A stretch of 64,000 bases of DNA, from the NCBI GenBank assembly GCA_016935315.1, contig JAFGRD010000100.1, positions 82,197-146,196 of the forward strand, given 5' to 3'. Under the pieces are notes generated by a model. The model ran no database searches, was not told where the DNA came from, and saw only the letters and a list, made by a program, of their open reading frames with translations. Made by a program: the position numbers and the translations under genes. The DNA is from Pirellulales bacterium. GTDB lineage: Bacteria > Planctomycetota > Planctomycetia > Pirellulales > Thermoguttaceae. Position 1 is the first letter of the stretch. Each line of letters begins with the position of its first letter. This document shows positions 43,336-52,170 of this stretch, one piece after another.

Positions 43336-45795
43336 ATGTTTTCAGCGCGTGATCGAAAGTGCCGTTACCTCATCGGTTGTCTCTGGTTCGTTGCGATTGC
43401 CTGCCCGGGGCGAAGCATCGCGGCCGACGCACCATCGGCGCCGGCGCCAAACGAGACGCCGCAGATCGCGCCTTGGCGCGCGGCCTTCGGCGGCATCGAC
43501 CTGGCCGATCTGCGGGCGACTTCGCCGCGGCCGATGCGGGGATATGCCGTGCGGATCGAGCTGGGGCACCCAGGCATCGAGTTCCTGGCCACTCCAGCCA
43601 ACGGAACCGAACCCGGAGAAACCGACGGCACGAGAACCGGCACGTTCCTCTCGCAGCACGGGTGCCAGGTAGCCGTCAACGCGAGCCCCTTCGCCCCGAT
43701 CCATGCCGAGGAAGGCAAGCCCCAGGACGTCCACGGGCTGATGATCTCGCAAGGCAGCGTCGTGTCGGAGGCGAACGGCCGGCCGGCGCTGCTGATCACC
43801 AAGGACAATCGAGCCTCCATCGCCAAGCCGCCGTTCAAGCTGGAGAACGTGTACAACGCGGTGGCCGGATTCAGCATTGTCTTGGCCGACGACCAGGTCG
43901 TGGAGGACACGGATGCCGTACACCCGCGCACGGCGGCGGGCACTTCGGCGGACGGAAGATACCTTTATCTCCTGGTCATCGACGGCCGGCAGCCCGGCTA
44001 CAGCGAAGGGGCCACAACGGCCGAGGTAGGCGCCTGGCTGAAGCGGCTCGGGGCCTCCGAGGGGATCAACCTCGACGGCGGCGGCACCACGACGTTGATC
44101 ATCGACTCCGGCAACGGCACGCCGAAGCCCCTCAACCGGCCCATCCACGCCGGAGTTCCCGGACAGCAACGGGTGGCGGCCAGCCATCTGGGCGTCCGGG
44201 CGCGGCCGCTTGGCGACGTGCCGCAGGGACACTACTTCGCCAAGAAGCAGTACCGTCGTACGGCCTTGCCGGTGTTTGAGGAAGCGAGAAGCAAGCTGCC
44301 GCAGCCGATCTTCGACGAAGACCCCGCGTACGTCCAATGCTATTGGAAGGCTTGGGAGCTGGCGTTTCGCAACTTCCACGAACCGGCGGCAGAGAGCGGA
44401 TTCGTCTCGCAGTTTATCGACGCGGCCTTCAACCAAAACATCTTCCTCTGGGACACGTGCTTCCTGACGATGTTCTGCAACTACGGCCACCCCCACGTGC
44501 CGGGCATCCGGTCGTTGGACAACTTCTACGCCAAGCAGCACGGCGACGGCGAGATCTGCCGCGAGATCAACCGCCAGACCGGGCGGGATTTCGAGCCCTG
44601 GGTCAACGTGGAGGGCGCGCCGCTGCTCAGCCGCTGGGGCTACGAGTGGGAACGCGGCACGCAGAAGACGCCGGTTCCCTACATCGGCCGCGAGCCGCCG
44701 CCGAAGCCCCCGAGGTTGACGCTCGATGCCCTGAACCATCCGATCCTTGCCTGGGCCGAGATGGAGAGCTACCGGCTGACGGGCGACCGCCGCCGGCTGC
44801 GCTTGGTGTGGCCGCCGCTGGTCGAATACTACCGGGCGCTGAAGGAGCACTTGCGGCAAGGCAACGGGCTCTACATGACCGATTCGGCCAGCATGGACAA
44901 CTCACCCCGCAACCGGTGGCTGCGCGGCGGCGGCACGGCGGTCGATACCTCCTGCGAGATGGTGCTCTTCGCCCGAAACCTGGCCGAGATGGCCGAGCTT
45001 CTCGACCTGCCCGACGACGCGGCACGATATGGCCGAGAAGCCGACGAGCTGGCCCGGCTGATTCGCGCCAAGATGTGGAACGGCCAGAGGCGGTTCTTCT
45101 TCGACCTGACTGCCGAGCAGAAGCACGTTCCCGTACGAACCGTGGCGGCGTATTGGACCCTGGTGGCGGGCGTGGCCGACGAGCCGCAAGTCGCCGCCCT
45201 GATCGCCGCCCTGAAAGACCCACACGCGTTCGGAACCCGCCACCGGGTTCCCACCCTGGCCGCCGACGAAGAGGCCTTCCAGGGCGCCACGGGCGGCTAC
45301 TGGCGGGGCGCCGTCTGGGCGCCGACCACGATGATGGTGGTTCGGGGCCTGCAACGTTGCGGGCGCGACGCCCTGGCGCACGAGATCGCCGTGAGCCACC
45401 TGGAGTCGGTAGTAGCCGTTTTTCGGGATACGGGGACGATCTGGGAAAACTACGCCCCGCAGCAGATCGCGCCCGGCAAGCCGGCCAAGCGGGACTTCGT
45501 CGGCTGGAGCGGCATCGCGCCGATCGCCCTGCTGATCGAACATGCCCTGGGCGTCCGTGCCGACGCGACGACGAACACGATCGTCTGGACCATCCGTTCG
45601 CCCAAACGGGTGGGCATCGAGCGATTCTGGTTCGCCGGCCGCACGGTCTCGCTGCTTTGCGAGCCGCCGGACGATTCCGACGCTCGGCGAGTCCAGATCT
45701 CGTCGGACGGTCCGCTGCACTTGGTGCTGCGGCGCGCGGAGAAGGAACTTTCCTTGGACATTGCGGCCCACGAGCCGGTAACGGTCCGGCTCTGA
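43336..45795 (+). CDS. Exported fusion of a NAGPA phosphodiester glycosidase domain and a GH63/MGH1-like glycosidase
   Basis: About 819 residues with a signal peptide (YLIGCLWFVAIACPGRSIAA). Residues 35-310 match the phosphodiester glycosidase family (NAGPA, PF09992): CQVAVNASPFAP, TSADGRYLYLLVIDGRQPGYS and SEGINLDGGGTTTL. From about 330 to 800 lies an (alpha/alpha)6 domain like mannosylglycerate hydrolase/GH63 (NIFLWDTCFLTMFCNYGH; GGYWRGAVWAPTTMMVVRGL; GWSGIAPIALLIE). The pairing suggests removal of a sugar from a phosphodiester linkage plus further trimming of the same glycan. ATG 43336 is chosen at the signal peptide; a TATCCT motif lies about 100 bases upstream. I see no frameshift at the junction. 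Confidence 0.88.
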   Translation: MFSARDRKCRYLIGCLWFVAIACPGRSIAADAPSAPAPNETPQIAPWRAAFGGIDLADLRATSPRPMRGYAVRIELGHPGIEFLATPANGTEPGETDGTRTGTFLSQHGCQVAVNASPFAPIHAEEGKPQDVHGLMISQGSVVSEANGRPALLITKDNRASIAKPPFKLENVYNAVAGFSIVLADDQVVEDTDAVHPRTAAGTSADGRYLYLLVIDGRQPGYSEGATTAEVGAWLKRLGASEGINLDGGGTTTLIIDSGNGTPKPLNRPIHAGVPGQQRVAASHLGVRARPLGDVPQGHYFAKKQYRRTALPVFEEARSKLPQPIFDEDPAYVQCYWKAWELAFRNFHEPAAESGFVSQFIDAAFNQNIFLWDTCFLTMFCNYGHPHVPGIRSLDNFYAKQHGDGEICREINRQTGRDFEPWVNVEGAPLLSRWGYEWERGTQKTPVPYIGREPPPKPPRLTLDALNHPILAWAEMESYRLTGDRRRLRLVWPPLVEYYRALKEHLRQGNGLYMTDSASMDNSPRNRWLRGGGTAVDTSCEMVLFARNLAEMAELLDLPDDAARYGREADELARLIRAKMWNGQRRFFFDLTAEQKHVPVRTVAAYWTLVAGVADEPQVAALIAALKDPHAFGTRHRVPTLAADEEAFQGATGGYWRGAVWAPTTMMVVRGLQRCGRDALAHEIAVSHLESVVAVFRDTGTIWENYAPQQIAPGKPAKRDFVGWSGIAPIALLIEHALGVRADATTNTIVWTIRSPKRVGIERFWFAGRTVSLLCEPPDDSDARRVQISSDGPLHLVLRRAEKELSLDIAAHEPVTVRL

Positions 45796-45904
45796 TCCAA
45801 CTGGCCGGCATGGAGGACGTTGGGGCCGCCCTTCGACCCATACGAATGCCTGTTTGAATCTTCGAATAACCGTTTCCCGGCAAGCCCTCGACGCTCCTTG
45901 AGCC

Positions 45905-47986
45905 TCAAGGCCGCGCACAGGGCTCGCCCATCGCGTCGCGGGGGTCTTCGATCGTCAGCTTCTCGCCGACGACCCGCGCCAGGTCGGGCAAATCGTACAC
46001 GCATAGCGCGCCGTGGACCGTGTCGACCAGCCGGTTCTTGCTGTAGCCGAGTTCCACGACGTTGGCCCAACTGACCAGCGGACGCACCAGCTTCACCGAA
46101 GCGAACAGCTCCGGCTCCAGCGCCGCCGCGTGCAGGGCCGAGCTGCCCAGATAACCGACCGACACCAACTCGACCCCGCCGTCGCCGCCCGGCTTCTTCG
46201 CCAGCCACCGGGCACAGACCAGCAGGTCCTCCACCCGCATGCCGACGTACGATCGGCCCAGGTGGTAGGCAATGTAGTAGTCTTGCCCGTCCGGCCCGTG
46301 CAGCCCCGGGTTGAAGTACTTCTGTCCGAGGCGCTGGGTCTCGCCGGTGCCGCGAAGGTCCACGGCCAGCACGGCCTTGCCGGCACGAACCAGCGCGTCG
46401 ATGGCCCCACCGGGCGCCGCGTCGGCCGCTTTGCCGTCTTCGTGAACGTAGACCACTCCGGCGGTCACGGCCCGGTCCTTGGGCAGAAAGAGCAATGCCG
46501 GCAGGAAGATACCGTCTTCCGGACGGATCACGATCCGTTCGATTCGGCAGTCGGGGCGCTCGACCGTGCCAAGGTTCTCCACCCGGGGTTGCGGCAGATC
46601 GCCTGGCCGTCGAACGCCGGCCATCTCGGCCACGCGGCGGAGCATCTGCGGCGGCGGTGTCTCGCTCCAGAGCCGCTTGCGGGTCTCGGCCAGCTCGCGC
46701 CCGCAGTCGCGGTTCAGATCGTAGACCGACCGTGCCCCCGGAAGCAGCATGACCTCGCCGCCGGGCGTGCATTGCAGGTCCTCCTTCGCGGGAACGTCGA
46801 GGTCTTCCGGCTCGAAGATCGCCTGGTCGCGGCCGTCGAGCCAACGGCACATCCAGCGAACCGAGGCCTCGCGCAACCGGAGCGAAAAGCCGTGCGGCTG
46901 GTCCGTCTCGACCAGGCACATCCGCTCGCCGTAACCCAGCCGGCTGTAAAGGCGTTTGGCCGCGCGGAACGAATTCCAGGCGTCCTCGATGTTGAAGTAA
47001 TCGTTTGTGGCCGTGCACAGCAACGTGGGTCGCGGGGCCCGCATCATGCAGTAGTCGGCGTGGTCCATGCCCAAGGCAAGTTGTCCGAAGATGTTCTGTT
47101 CGGCGTCTTGGGCCCCGTTGTGCTCCAACAGGCGTCCGAACAGGCCGCAGATGTAGCAGGACGGCGCGGCCGCGACGATCCGTTCGTCCAGGGCCATCAG
47201 GTAGGCCGTCTGCGTCCCGCCGCCGCTGTTGCCGCTGCAGCCGATCCGCTCGGTGGCCACGTCGTCGCGCGACTGGAGATAGTCGATTACCCGCATGCCG
47301 TCGTAGATCTCGAACCGGGCCGTGTTGCGCCCCAGCAGGATGCTGCCCACTCCCACCATGTTGTGGCCGGGGCAGCAGGCCAACGAGGCTTTGCCGTCGG
47401 CGTCGATCCACTGGTGTCGCTCGCCCTGATCGATCGGATCGAAAATCATGGCCGCCAGCCCGTTGCTGGCCGCCAGGGCACAATAGGTCGCATAGCCGGC
47501 GTAGGCCTTGCCGTCGTCGGAATGGCCGCAGGGCACGGCCACCGCGGGAAACGGCGGCCGAAAGCGCTCGGCGTCGGGCAGGTACAGCGACGCGCTGACA
47601 TAGTGCTTCGGCTGGCTCTCGAAGAGGATCTTCTCCACCCGATAGCCCTTGCGCTGCAAGACACCGACGGTCCGGGCATGCAACGGCGCGCGCTCCGGGA
47701 AGCCGCCGATCCGCCGGGCAAACTCCTCCTTGAGCCGCTTCTGATAGTCCGCGATCTGCTCGGGCGTTTTCCGGGCTTCGTACTCCTCCCGCCAGCGGGA
47801 CGCCGCCTCGGCAACCTGTCGAAGCAGATAGGCCTTCATCATTTCTTCAGGCTCGGCCAGCGCCGCGTAGCCCGTCAGTACTCTCAGCGTCTCGGCCCGC
47901 GCCGGCGCCACCCGACCGGGCGCCGCCGTGGCCAGAGCCGCCAGACTGATCAGAAGCAGATTCCCTGCCGCCGTGCGTGTGTTCAT
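45905..47986 (-). CDS. Exported double alpha/beta-hydrolase (acetylxylan-esterase-like)
   Basis: About 693 residues with a signal peptide. The first hydrolase domain (about 90-390) has a nucleophile-elbow-like GCSGNSGGGTQTAYLMA, with Ser within it, and resembles the acetyl xylan esterase/dienelactone hydrolase group. A second domain (about 480-690) has the same fold order (GVVYVHEDGKAADA, VLAVDLRGTGET). Its elbow reads SVGYLGSSALHAAAL, so its catalytic status is uncertain. Deacetylation of plant or algal polysaccharide is a reasonable inference. ATG 47986 follows GGGGAGG. It is divergent from the Gfo/Idh/MocA gene and convergent with the NAGPA fusion. Confidence 0.85.
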   Translation of the reverse strand: MNTRTAAGNLLLISLAALATAAPGRVAPARAETLRVLTGYAALAEPEEMMKAYLLRQVAEAASRWREEYEARKTPEQIADYQKRLKEEFARRIGGFPERAPLHARTVGVLQRKGYRVEKILFESQPKHYVSASLYLPDAERFRPPFPAVAVPCGHSDDGKAYAGYATYCALAASNGLAAMIFDPIDQGERHQWIDADGKASLACCPGHNMVGVGSILLGRNTARFEIYDGMRVIDYLQSRDDVATERIGCSGNSGGGTQTAYLMALDERIVAAAPSCYICGLFGRLLEHNGAQDAEQNIFGQLALGMDHADYCMMRAPRPTLLCTATNDYFNIEDAWNSFRAAKRLYSRLGYGERMCLVETDQPHGFSLRLREASVRWMCRWLDGRDQAIFEPEDLDVPAKEDLQCTPGGEVMLLPGARSVYDLNRDCGRELAETRKRLWSETPPPQMLRRVAEMAGVRRPGDLPQPRVENLGTVERPDCRIERIVIRPEDGIFLPALLFLPKDRAVTAGVVYVHEDGKAADAAPGGAIDALVRAGKAVLAVDLRGTGETQRLGQKYFNPGLHGPDGQDYYIAYHLGRSYVGMRVEDLLVCARWLAKKPGGDGGVELVSVGYLGSSALHAAALEPELFASVKLVRPLVSWANVVELGYSKNRLVDTVHGALCVYDLPDLARVVGEKLTIEDPRDAMGEPCARP

Positions 47987-48136
47987 AATGACCTCCCCGG
48001 CCGCCTTTCCACCCATAAGAATGCCCAACTCGCTCTTTTGCGAGCCCTGAGAACGCTTTATACTCGATAGGGCCTCGCAAGTCCAATTGCCCGGTGAGGC
48101 AAAGAACCCGACCGCGTCACGAAAGAAAGGGCCGTC

Positions 48137-49516
48137 ATGAATTCGCGCATCACGCGTCGTCGCTTTCTGGCCGACAGCGCTACCGGCTTCGCCGGCCTGG
48201 TCATCCTGCCACAGAGTGCTTCGGCCCGCACCTATGCGGCCAACGAGAGACTTCGCCTGGCACACGTGGGCGTCGGCGGGCGCGGCGGTCAGTTGCTGAC
48301 CACCTTCTTCCAGCAAGAGAGCTCCGTGGCCCTCTGCGACGTCAACGAGAAGCGAGCCGCCAAGGCGTATGGCCGCTTTCCCAAGTTGCCGAAGTTCCAG
48401 GATTTCCGCGAGATGCTCGACAAGATGGACGGCCAGATCGACGCCGTGGTCGTCGCCACGCCCGACCATACGCACGCGGTCGCGTCGGCCGCCGCGATCC
48501 GCGCCGGAAAGCACGTCTACACGGAGAAGCCGCTGACGCGCACGGTTCGCGAGTCGCGCGTCCTGCGGGAGCTGGCCAAGGAGCACCAGGTGGCCACGTC
48601 GATGGGCAACCAGGGCACGGCCAGCCACCCGTTTCGCCGGGCGCTGGAGTTGATTCGCCAGGGCGCCATCGGGCGCGTCGAGCAGGTGCACGCATGGAAC
48701 GACCAGGGCGGCCCGGACCATCAGACGGCGCCGGCCGGCGAGTCGGAAATCCCGGCCGGGCTGCAGTGGGATCTCTGGCTGGGGCCGGCCCGCCAACGCC
48801 CGTTCCATCCGCAATGGCTCTTGTGGCACGGCTGGCGCGACTTCGGCGCGGGCAACCTCGGCAACTGGTCCTCGCACACGTTGAACCTGCCGTTCATGGC
48901 GCTTGACGTCGCGTCGCTGTGGCGTGCCGAGGCGGCGGCCAGGCCCGTCATTCGCGTGCAGGCTGAAGTGAATCGGATCAACCGCATCTCGGTGCCGCGG
49001 TGGGAGATGGTGCATTGGGAGATCCCGGCGCGCGGCGACCTCCCGCCGGTTTCCTTCCGCTGGCACAACGGGGGCGGCCGGCCGGGCATGCGCGCGCAGC
49101 TCGAAACGCTGCTGGGCCGCGGTCTCGACTGGGGCGACAAGGGCGAAAAGAAATGGGCCGATTGGGCCGGCTGCCTGATTATCGGCAGTGAGGGCAAGAT
49201 CTGCGCCAATGCCCACAACACGGCGTTTTCGATGATGCCTGAAGCAAAGTTCCGCAATCTCCGACAAGACGCGCCGGAACAGGTGGACCGTTCGCGGGGC
49301 CACGAGCGCGACTGGCTGCTGGCCTGCCGCGGCGGCAAGCCGGCTTGGGCCCATTTCGACTATGCCGGCCCGCTGACCGAGTTGAACATGCTCGGCAACG
49401 TGGCCACGCAGTTCGACGTGCCGCTGCAGTACGATCCGGTGGCGGGCAAGATCCTCGGCAACGACGAGGCTGACGCCGCTCTCGGGGGCGAGTATCGACA
49501 GGGCTGGAGTCTGTGA
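48137..49516 (+). CDS. Tat-exported Gfo/Idh/MocA family oxidoreductase
   Basis: About 459 residues. A Tat signal (RITRRRFLADSATGFAGLVI) directs the folded, cofactor-loaded protein to the periplasm. The NAD(P)-binding Rossmann domain has LRLAHVGVGGRGGQLL and VALCDVN; EKPLTR carries the conserved Lys; the C-terminal substrate domain follows (GNWSSHTLNLPFMAL). Planctomycetes encode dozens of such exported members, presumed to oxidise, epimerise or hydrolyse sugars with tightly bound NAD. Neighbouring esterase and GH2 genes point to carbohydrate work. The substrate is unknown. Confidence 0.92.
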   Translation: MNSRITRRRFLADSATGFAGLVILPQSASARTYAANERLRLAHVGVGGRGGQLLTTFFQQESSVALCDVNEKRAAKAYGRFPKLPKFQDFREMLDKMDGQIDAVVVATPDHTHAVASAAAIRAGKHVYTEKPLTRTVRESRVLRELAKEHQVATSMGNQGTASHPFRRALELIRQGAIGRVEQVHAWNDQGGPDHQTAPAGESEIPAGLQWDLWLGPARQRPFHPQWLLWHGWRDFGAGNLGNWSSHTLNLPFMALDVASLWRAEAAARPVIRVQAEVNRINRISVPRWEMVHWEIPARGDLPPVSFRWHNGGGRPGMRAQLETLLGRGLDWGDKGEKKWADWAGCLIIGSEGKICANAHNTAFSMMPEAKFRNLRQDAPEQVDRSRGHERDWLLACRGGKPAWAHFDYAGPLTELNMLGNVATQFDVPLQYDPVAGKILGNDEADAALGGEYRQGWSL

Positions 49517-49600
49517 GCCCGGCAGGCTGGCCGTGTAATGACCGTGAGACCTTTGCCCTCTTGCGGCAATCCGTCTCCATCGGGCCGTGGGCGACGGCGT

Positions 49601-51748
49601 CTATGGCCTGACTGCGAAATCGCGGAGGCTGCGAACGGTCTGCCCACGGCTGTTTTGCAGCTCGGCCACCAGGGTGTAACCCCCGGCCGCCCCGGGCAGC
49701 TTGACGTCGAACGACAGAATCTCCCGACCCCATGCCGCGACCTTGGTCGCCTGCGAGCCGAGCAGCTTGCCGCCGTCGTCGCCGAGCAGTTTCAGCCGCA
49801 CGTCGCCCTGCCACGGCTCGCCCAGGTCGTTGACGACGTAGACTTTCACCGGCTGCGACGCGCCGGCCGGAACCTCCTCGGCCCAGAAGTCGAGCATCAG
49901 CCCCACCGGGCTGAACGCCTCGCCCACGTACTGGGCAAACAGCGGCTCGAACTCCAGCCGCTTCACGTCCAGCCAGTGATCGCTGGTGGCGCCTCCCTCG
50001 GGCCGCGGTTTGTCGCCGGGCCGCGAGTAGCCCAGCCCGCAGAAGTGGAGCACACCGGCACACTCGCGATGTGCGCGCCAGAACTCCGTCAGCGCCGCCA
50101 GGCCGCGGGCGTAGGCCATGCGCCGCTGGTCGACCGTCGAGTTGGGGCCGAGCAGGCTCGCGTAGACCTTGTCGGTCAGACAAGTCGGGTTGCCGTCGCG
50201 AGTGAGCCAGAGCCAGGCGTACTCGTTGATCACAATCGGCACGTCCAGCTTCCGCTGCGCGTCCTGGAGGCCCGGCTTGCCCGAGGTCGTGGCCAACTCG
50301 CTCAGACGAAAAGGTTTCCCGCCGAACCAGTCGCGAATGAACAAGTAGGGATGGGCCTCGACGCAGTCGGTCGGGGCCTGCGGCTCGGCCCAACCGTTTT
50401 CCCACGGCCGATGCGAAAGATCCAGCTCGCGCACCGCCCGCAACGCCTTGCCGGTCTCCGGCGTCTGGCTCTCGTTCTGTGCGTCCCAGATGACCACGCA
50501 GGCATGGTTCCATCGCTCGCGCATCCAGGCCGTGTACTGCGGGACGATCTTCTCGGCCACGGGCCACTCGGGACAATCGCTGTTCGGCCCGCCCAGCAGC
50601 CAGATGGGAAACTCGTCCTGGATCAAGAAGCCTTCCTCATCGGCGATGTCGTACCAGAACTCCGGCGGAAACCCGATGCAATATCGCAGCGAATTCCAGT
50701 GCATCGTCTTGAACTGCCCGTGCAGCCGCCGCACCCACTCCGGCCGCCAGGGCAGGTCGCCGCGCTCGGCGTCCTCGAAGAACCGGTAGAGTGTCACGTT
50801 GCTGCCGCGGAGATAGTACGGTTTGCCGTTGAGCATCGCGCGACGGCTTTGCGGATCGAAGCGGAACGATCGCATGCCGAACCGCACGCGCACCGCATCC
50901 GTCCCGCTGCTGAGCCTCAACTCGTAGAGGAACGGATCTTCCGGCGACCAGAGCCGGCAATCGGGCACGGGGATGACGAAATCCACTTTCTGCGGCCCGG
51001 TGCCTTGCGGCTTGAGCGTCGCCTGGGCCTCTCCGACGGGCTGGGAACTGCCGGCCGCGGTCACCTTGCCCGAGATGATCACCTCGGCGGCCTTTGGGCC
51101 GCAGTCGATCTCGGCGACGATGCGGGCCTGGTCGGCCTCGATGTCCGGCACGACTTGCACGTTGCGGATGCTCGGCGCGCCGGTGAGAATCAGCTCCACC
51201 GCGTCGTAGATGCCGGGCAGGTAGAGGTACTTCTCGAAATCCCAGCCGGTGGGCAGGTCCTGGGGCAGCAGATCGCGATGGGCGCCGACGCGAACGACCA
51301 GCTCGTTCTCCTGCCCGTTGCCCTTCAGGGCGTCGCGGACGTCGAAGTAGCCCGGCGTGAAACAGGGCACGTGCTGGCCGACGACCCGGCCGTTGAGCCA
51401 GACCTTTGTGCCGTACTTCGCCTTGTGGATCTTCAAAACGCCCACGTCCGCGATGGGGCCGTCGAGCCGGAACGTGCGGCGATACCAGAAGGCCTGGCGC
51501 CGCGGGCTCGGCTTGCCGACCTCGGCAAAGGCCGGCTTGGCCAGATCGACCAGCCCCGGCACCACCACCGTATGCCCATAGCGGGCCGGCGGCGTCTCCC
51601 CGCCGCCCTCTTCAATGTCCCAGGAGCCACCCAGGTCGACGACCTTCCGCGGCGCCAGCGGCTTCAACGAGCCCTCTGCCGCCGGGTAACAGCAGAGCAC
51701 CATGCCGCAGCAGACGACTCCCAACACTCCGGCTCTTTTCACGCTCAT
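49601..51748 (-). CDS. Exported glycoside hydrolase family 2 protein
   Basis: About 715 residues with a signal peptide (GVLGVVCCGMVLCCYPAAEG). Domain order is that of GH2: sugar-binding jelly roll (about 30-170; RRQAFWYRRTF, KVWLNGRVVGQH), immunoglobulin-like domain, then TIM barrel (about 305-590). The acid/base Glu lies in VIWDAQNESQTPE and the nucleophile Glu probably in PIVINEYAWLW. A C-terminal beta domain ends the protein. Beta-galactosidase, glucuronidase or mannosidase activity cannot be told apart here. ATG 51748 follows AAGGGAG. It is convergent with the oxidoreductase gene. Confidence 0.9.
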   Translation of the reverse strand: MSVKRAGVLGVVCCGMVLCCYPAAEGSLKPLAPRKVVDLGGSWDIEEGGGETPPARYGHTVVVPGLVDLAKPAFAEVGKPSPRRQAFWYRRTFRLDGPIADVGVLKIHKAKYGTKVWLNGRVVGQHVPCFTPGYFDVRDALKGNGQENELVVRVGAHRDLLPQDLPTGWDFEKYLYLPGIYDAVELILTGAPSIRNVQVVPDIEADQARIVAEIDCGPKAAEVIISGKVTAAGSSQPVGEAQATLKPQGTGPQKVDFVIPVPDCRLWSPEDPFLYELRLSSGTDAVRVRFGMRSFRFDPQSRRAMLNGKPYYLRGSNVTLYRFFEDAERGDLPWRPEWVRRLHGQFKTMHWNSLRYCIGFPPEFWYDIADEEGFLIQDEFPIWLLGGPNSDCPEWPVAEKIVPQYTAWMRERWNHACVVIWDAQNESQTPETGKALRAVRELDLSHRPWENGWAEPQAPTDCVEAHPYLFIRDWFGGKPFRLSELATTSGKPGLQDAQRKLDVPIVINEYAWLWLTRDGNPTCLTDKVYASLLGPNSTVDQRRMAYARGLAALTEFWRAHRECAGVLHFCGLGYSRPGDKPRPEGGATSDHWLDVKRLEFEPLFAQYVGEAFSPVGLMLDFWAEEVPAGASQPVKVYVVNDLGEPWQGDVRLKLLGDDGGKLLGSQATKVAAWGREILSFDVKLPGAAGGYTLVAELQNSRGQTVRSLRDFAVRP

Positions 51749-52036
51749 GATCGGTCTCCCTTCGGGGATGTCAAACAACAAGCTGGGCCCTGCCATGGAT
51801 CGAAAGGCGACGGTTGTCTCTGCAACCGGCGGGCTGACCGTCAATCTACTCGACCGGCGGCCACATGTCCACGTTTGCAGGGGGGCCGTTCCTCGACCCA
51901 CCTTGCACGCCTGACGACGCTCCGAAGGCAGCGAACCGGCGAAACCTTCCTTTCTGCGGGCAGGCTGCTAGAATCGTATGGGCAGGACCTTGGCTCTGGA
52001 GGGCTGTCGAGGGCCAGTTGTTGCGGAGGCGCACAG

Positions 52037-52138
52037 ATGGGCTGTCAGTACTGCAAGGGGAAGAAATGCACCGGGGAGTGCAAGAAGGACAAGAAACGCG
52101 GCAAGAAGGACAAGAAGCGAAGGAAAAAGGAGAAGTAG
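52037..52138 (+). CDS. 33-residue Cys4/polylysine small protein
   Basis: A short frame with a strong ribosome site (GGAGG, 10 bases before the ATG) encodes 33 residues. It begins MGCQYCKGKKCTGEC, a C-x2-C-x4-C-x3-C pattern suited to one zinc or similar metal ion, and continues with a nearly uninterrupted Lys/Arg tail. A TAGAAT -10-like hexamer lies at about 51969. It ends 32 bases before the following exported protein. No known family is recognised. Binding to nucleic acid or the ribosome is an inference from the charge. The compact pattern plus the ribosome site make it more than chance, but expression is unproven. Confidence 0.6.
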   Translation: MGCQYCKGKKCTGECKKDKKRGKKDKKRRKKEK

Positions 52139-52170
52139 CCGTGTCAGTCTTGTTGAAGAGGCCCCTTTCG

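Noticed and set aside
49538..52138. An 866-codon plus-strand frame antisense to the GH2 gene
   Set aside because: Only its last 34 codons (52037-52138) have a ribosome site and sensible composition; the rest mirrors GH2.
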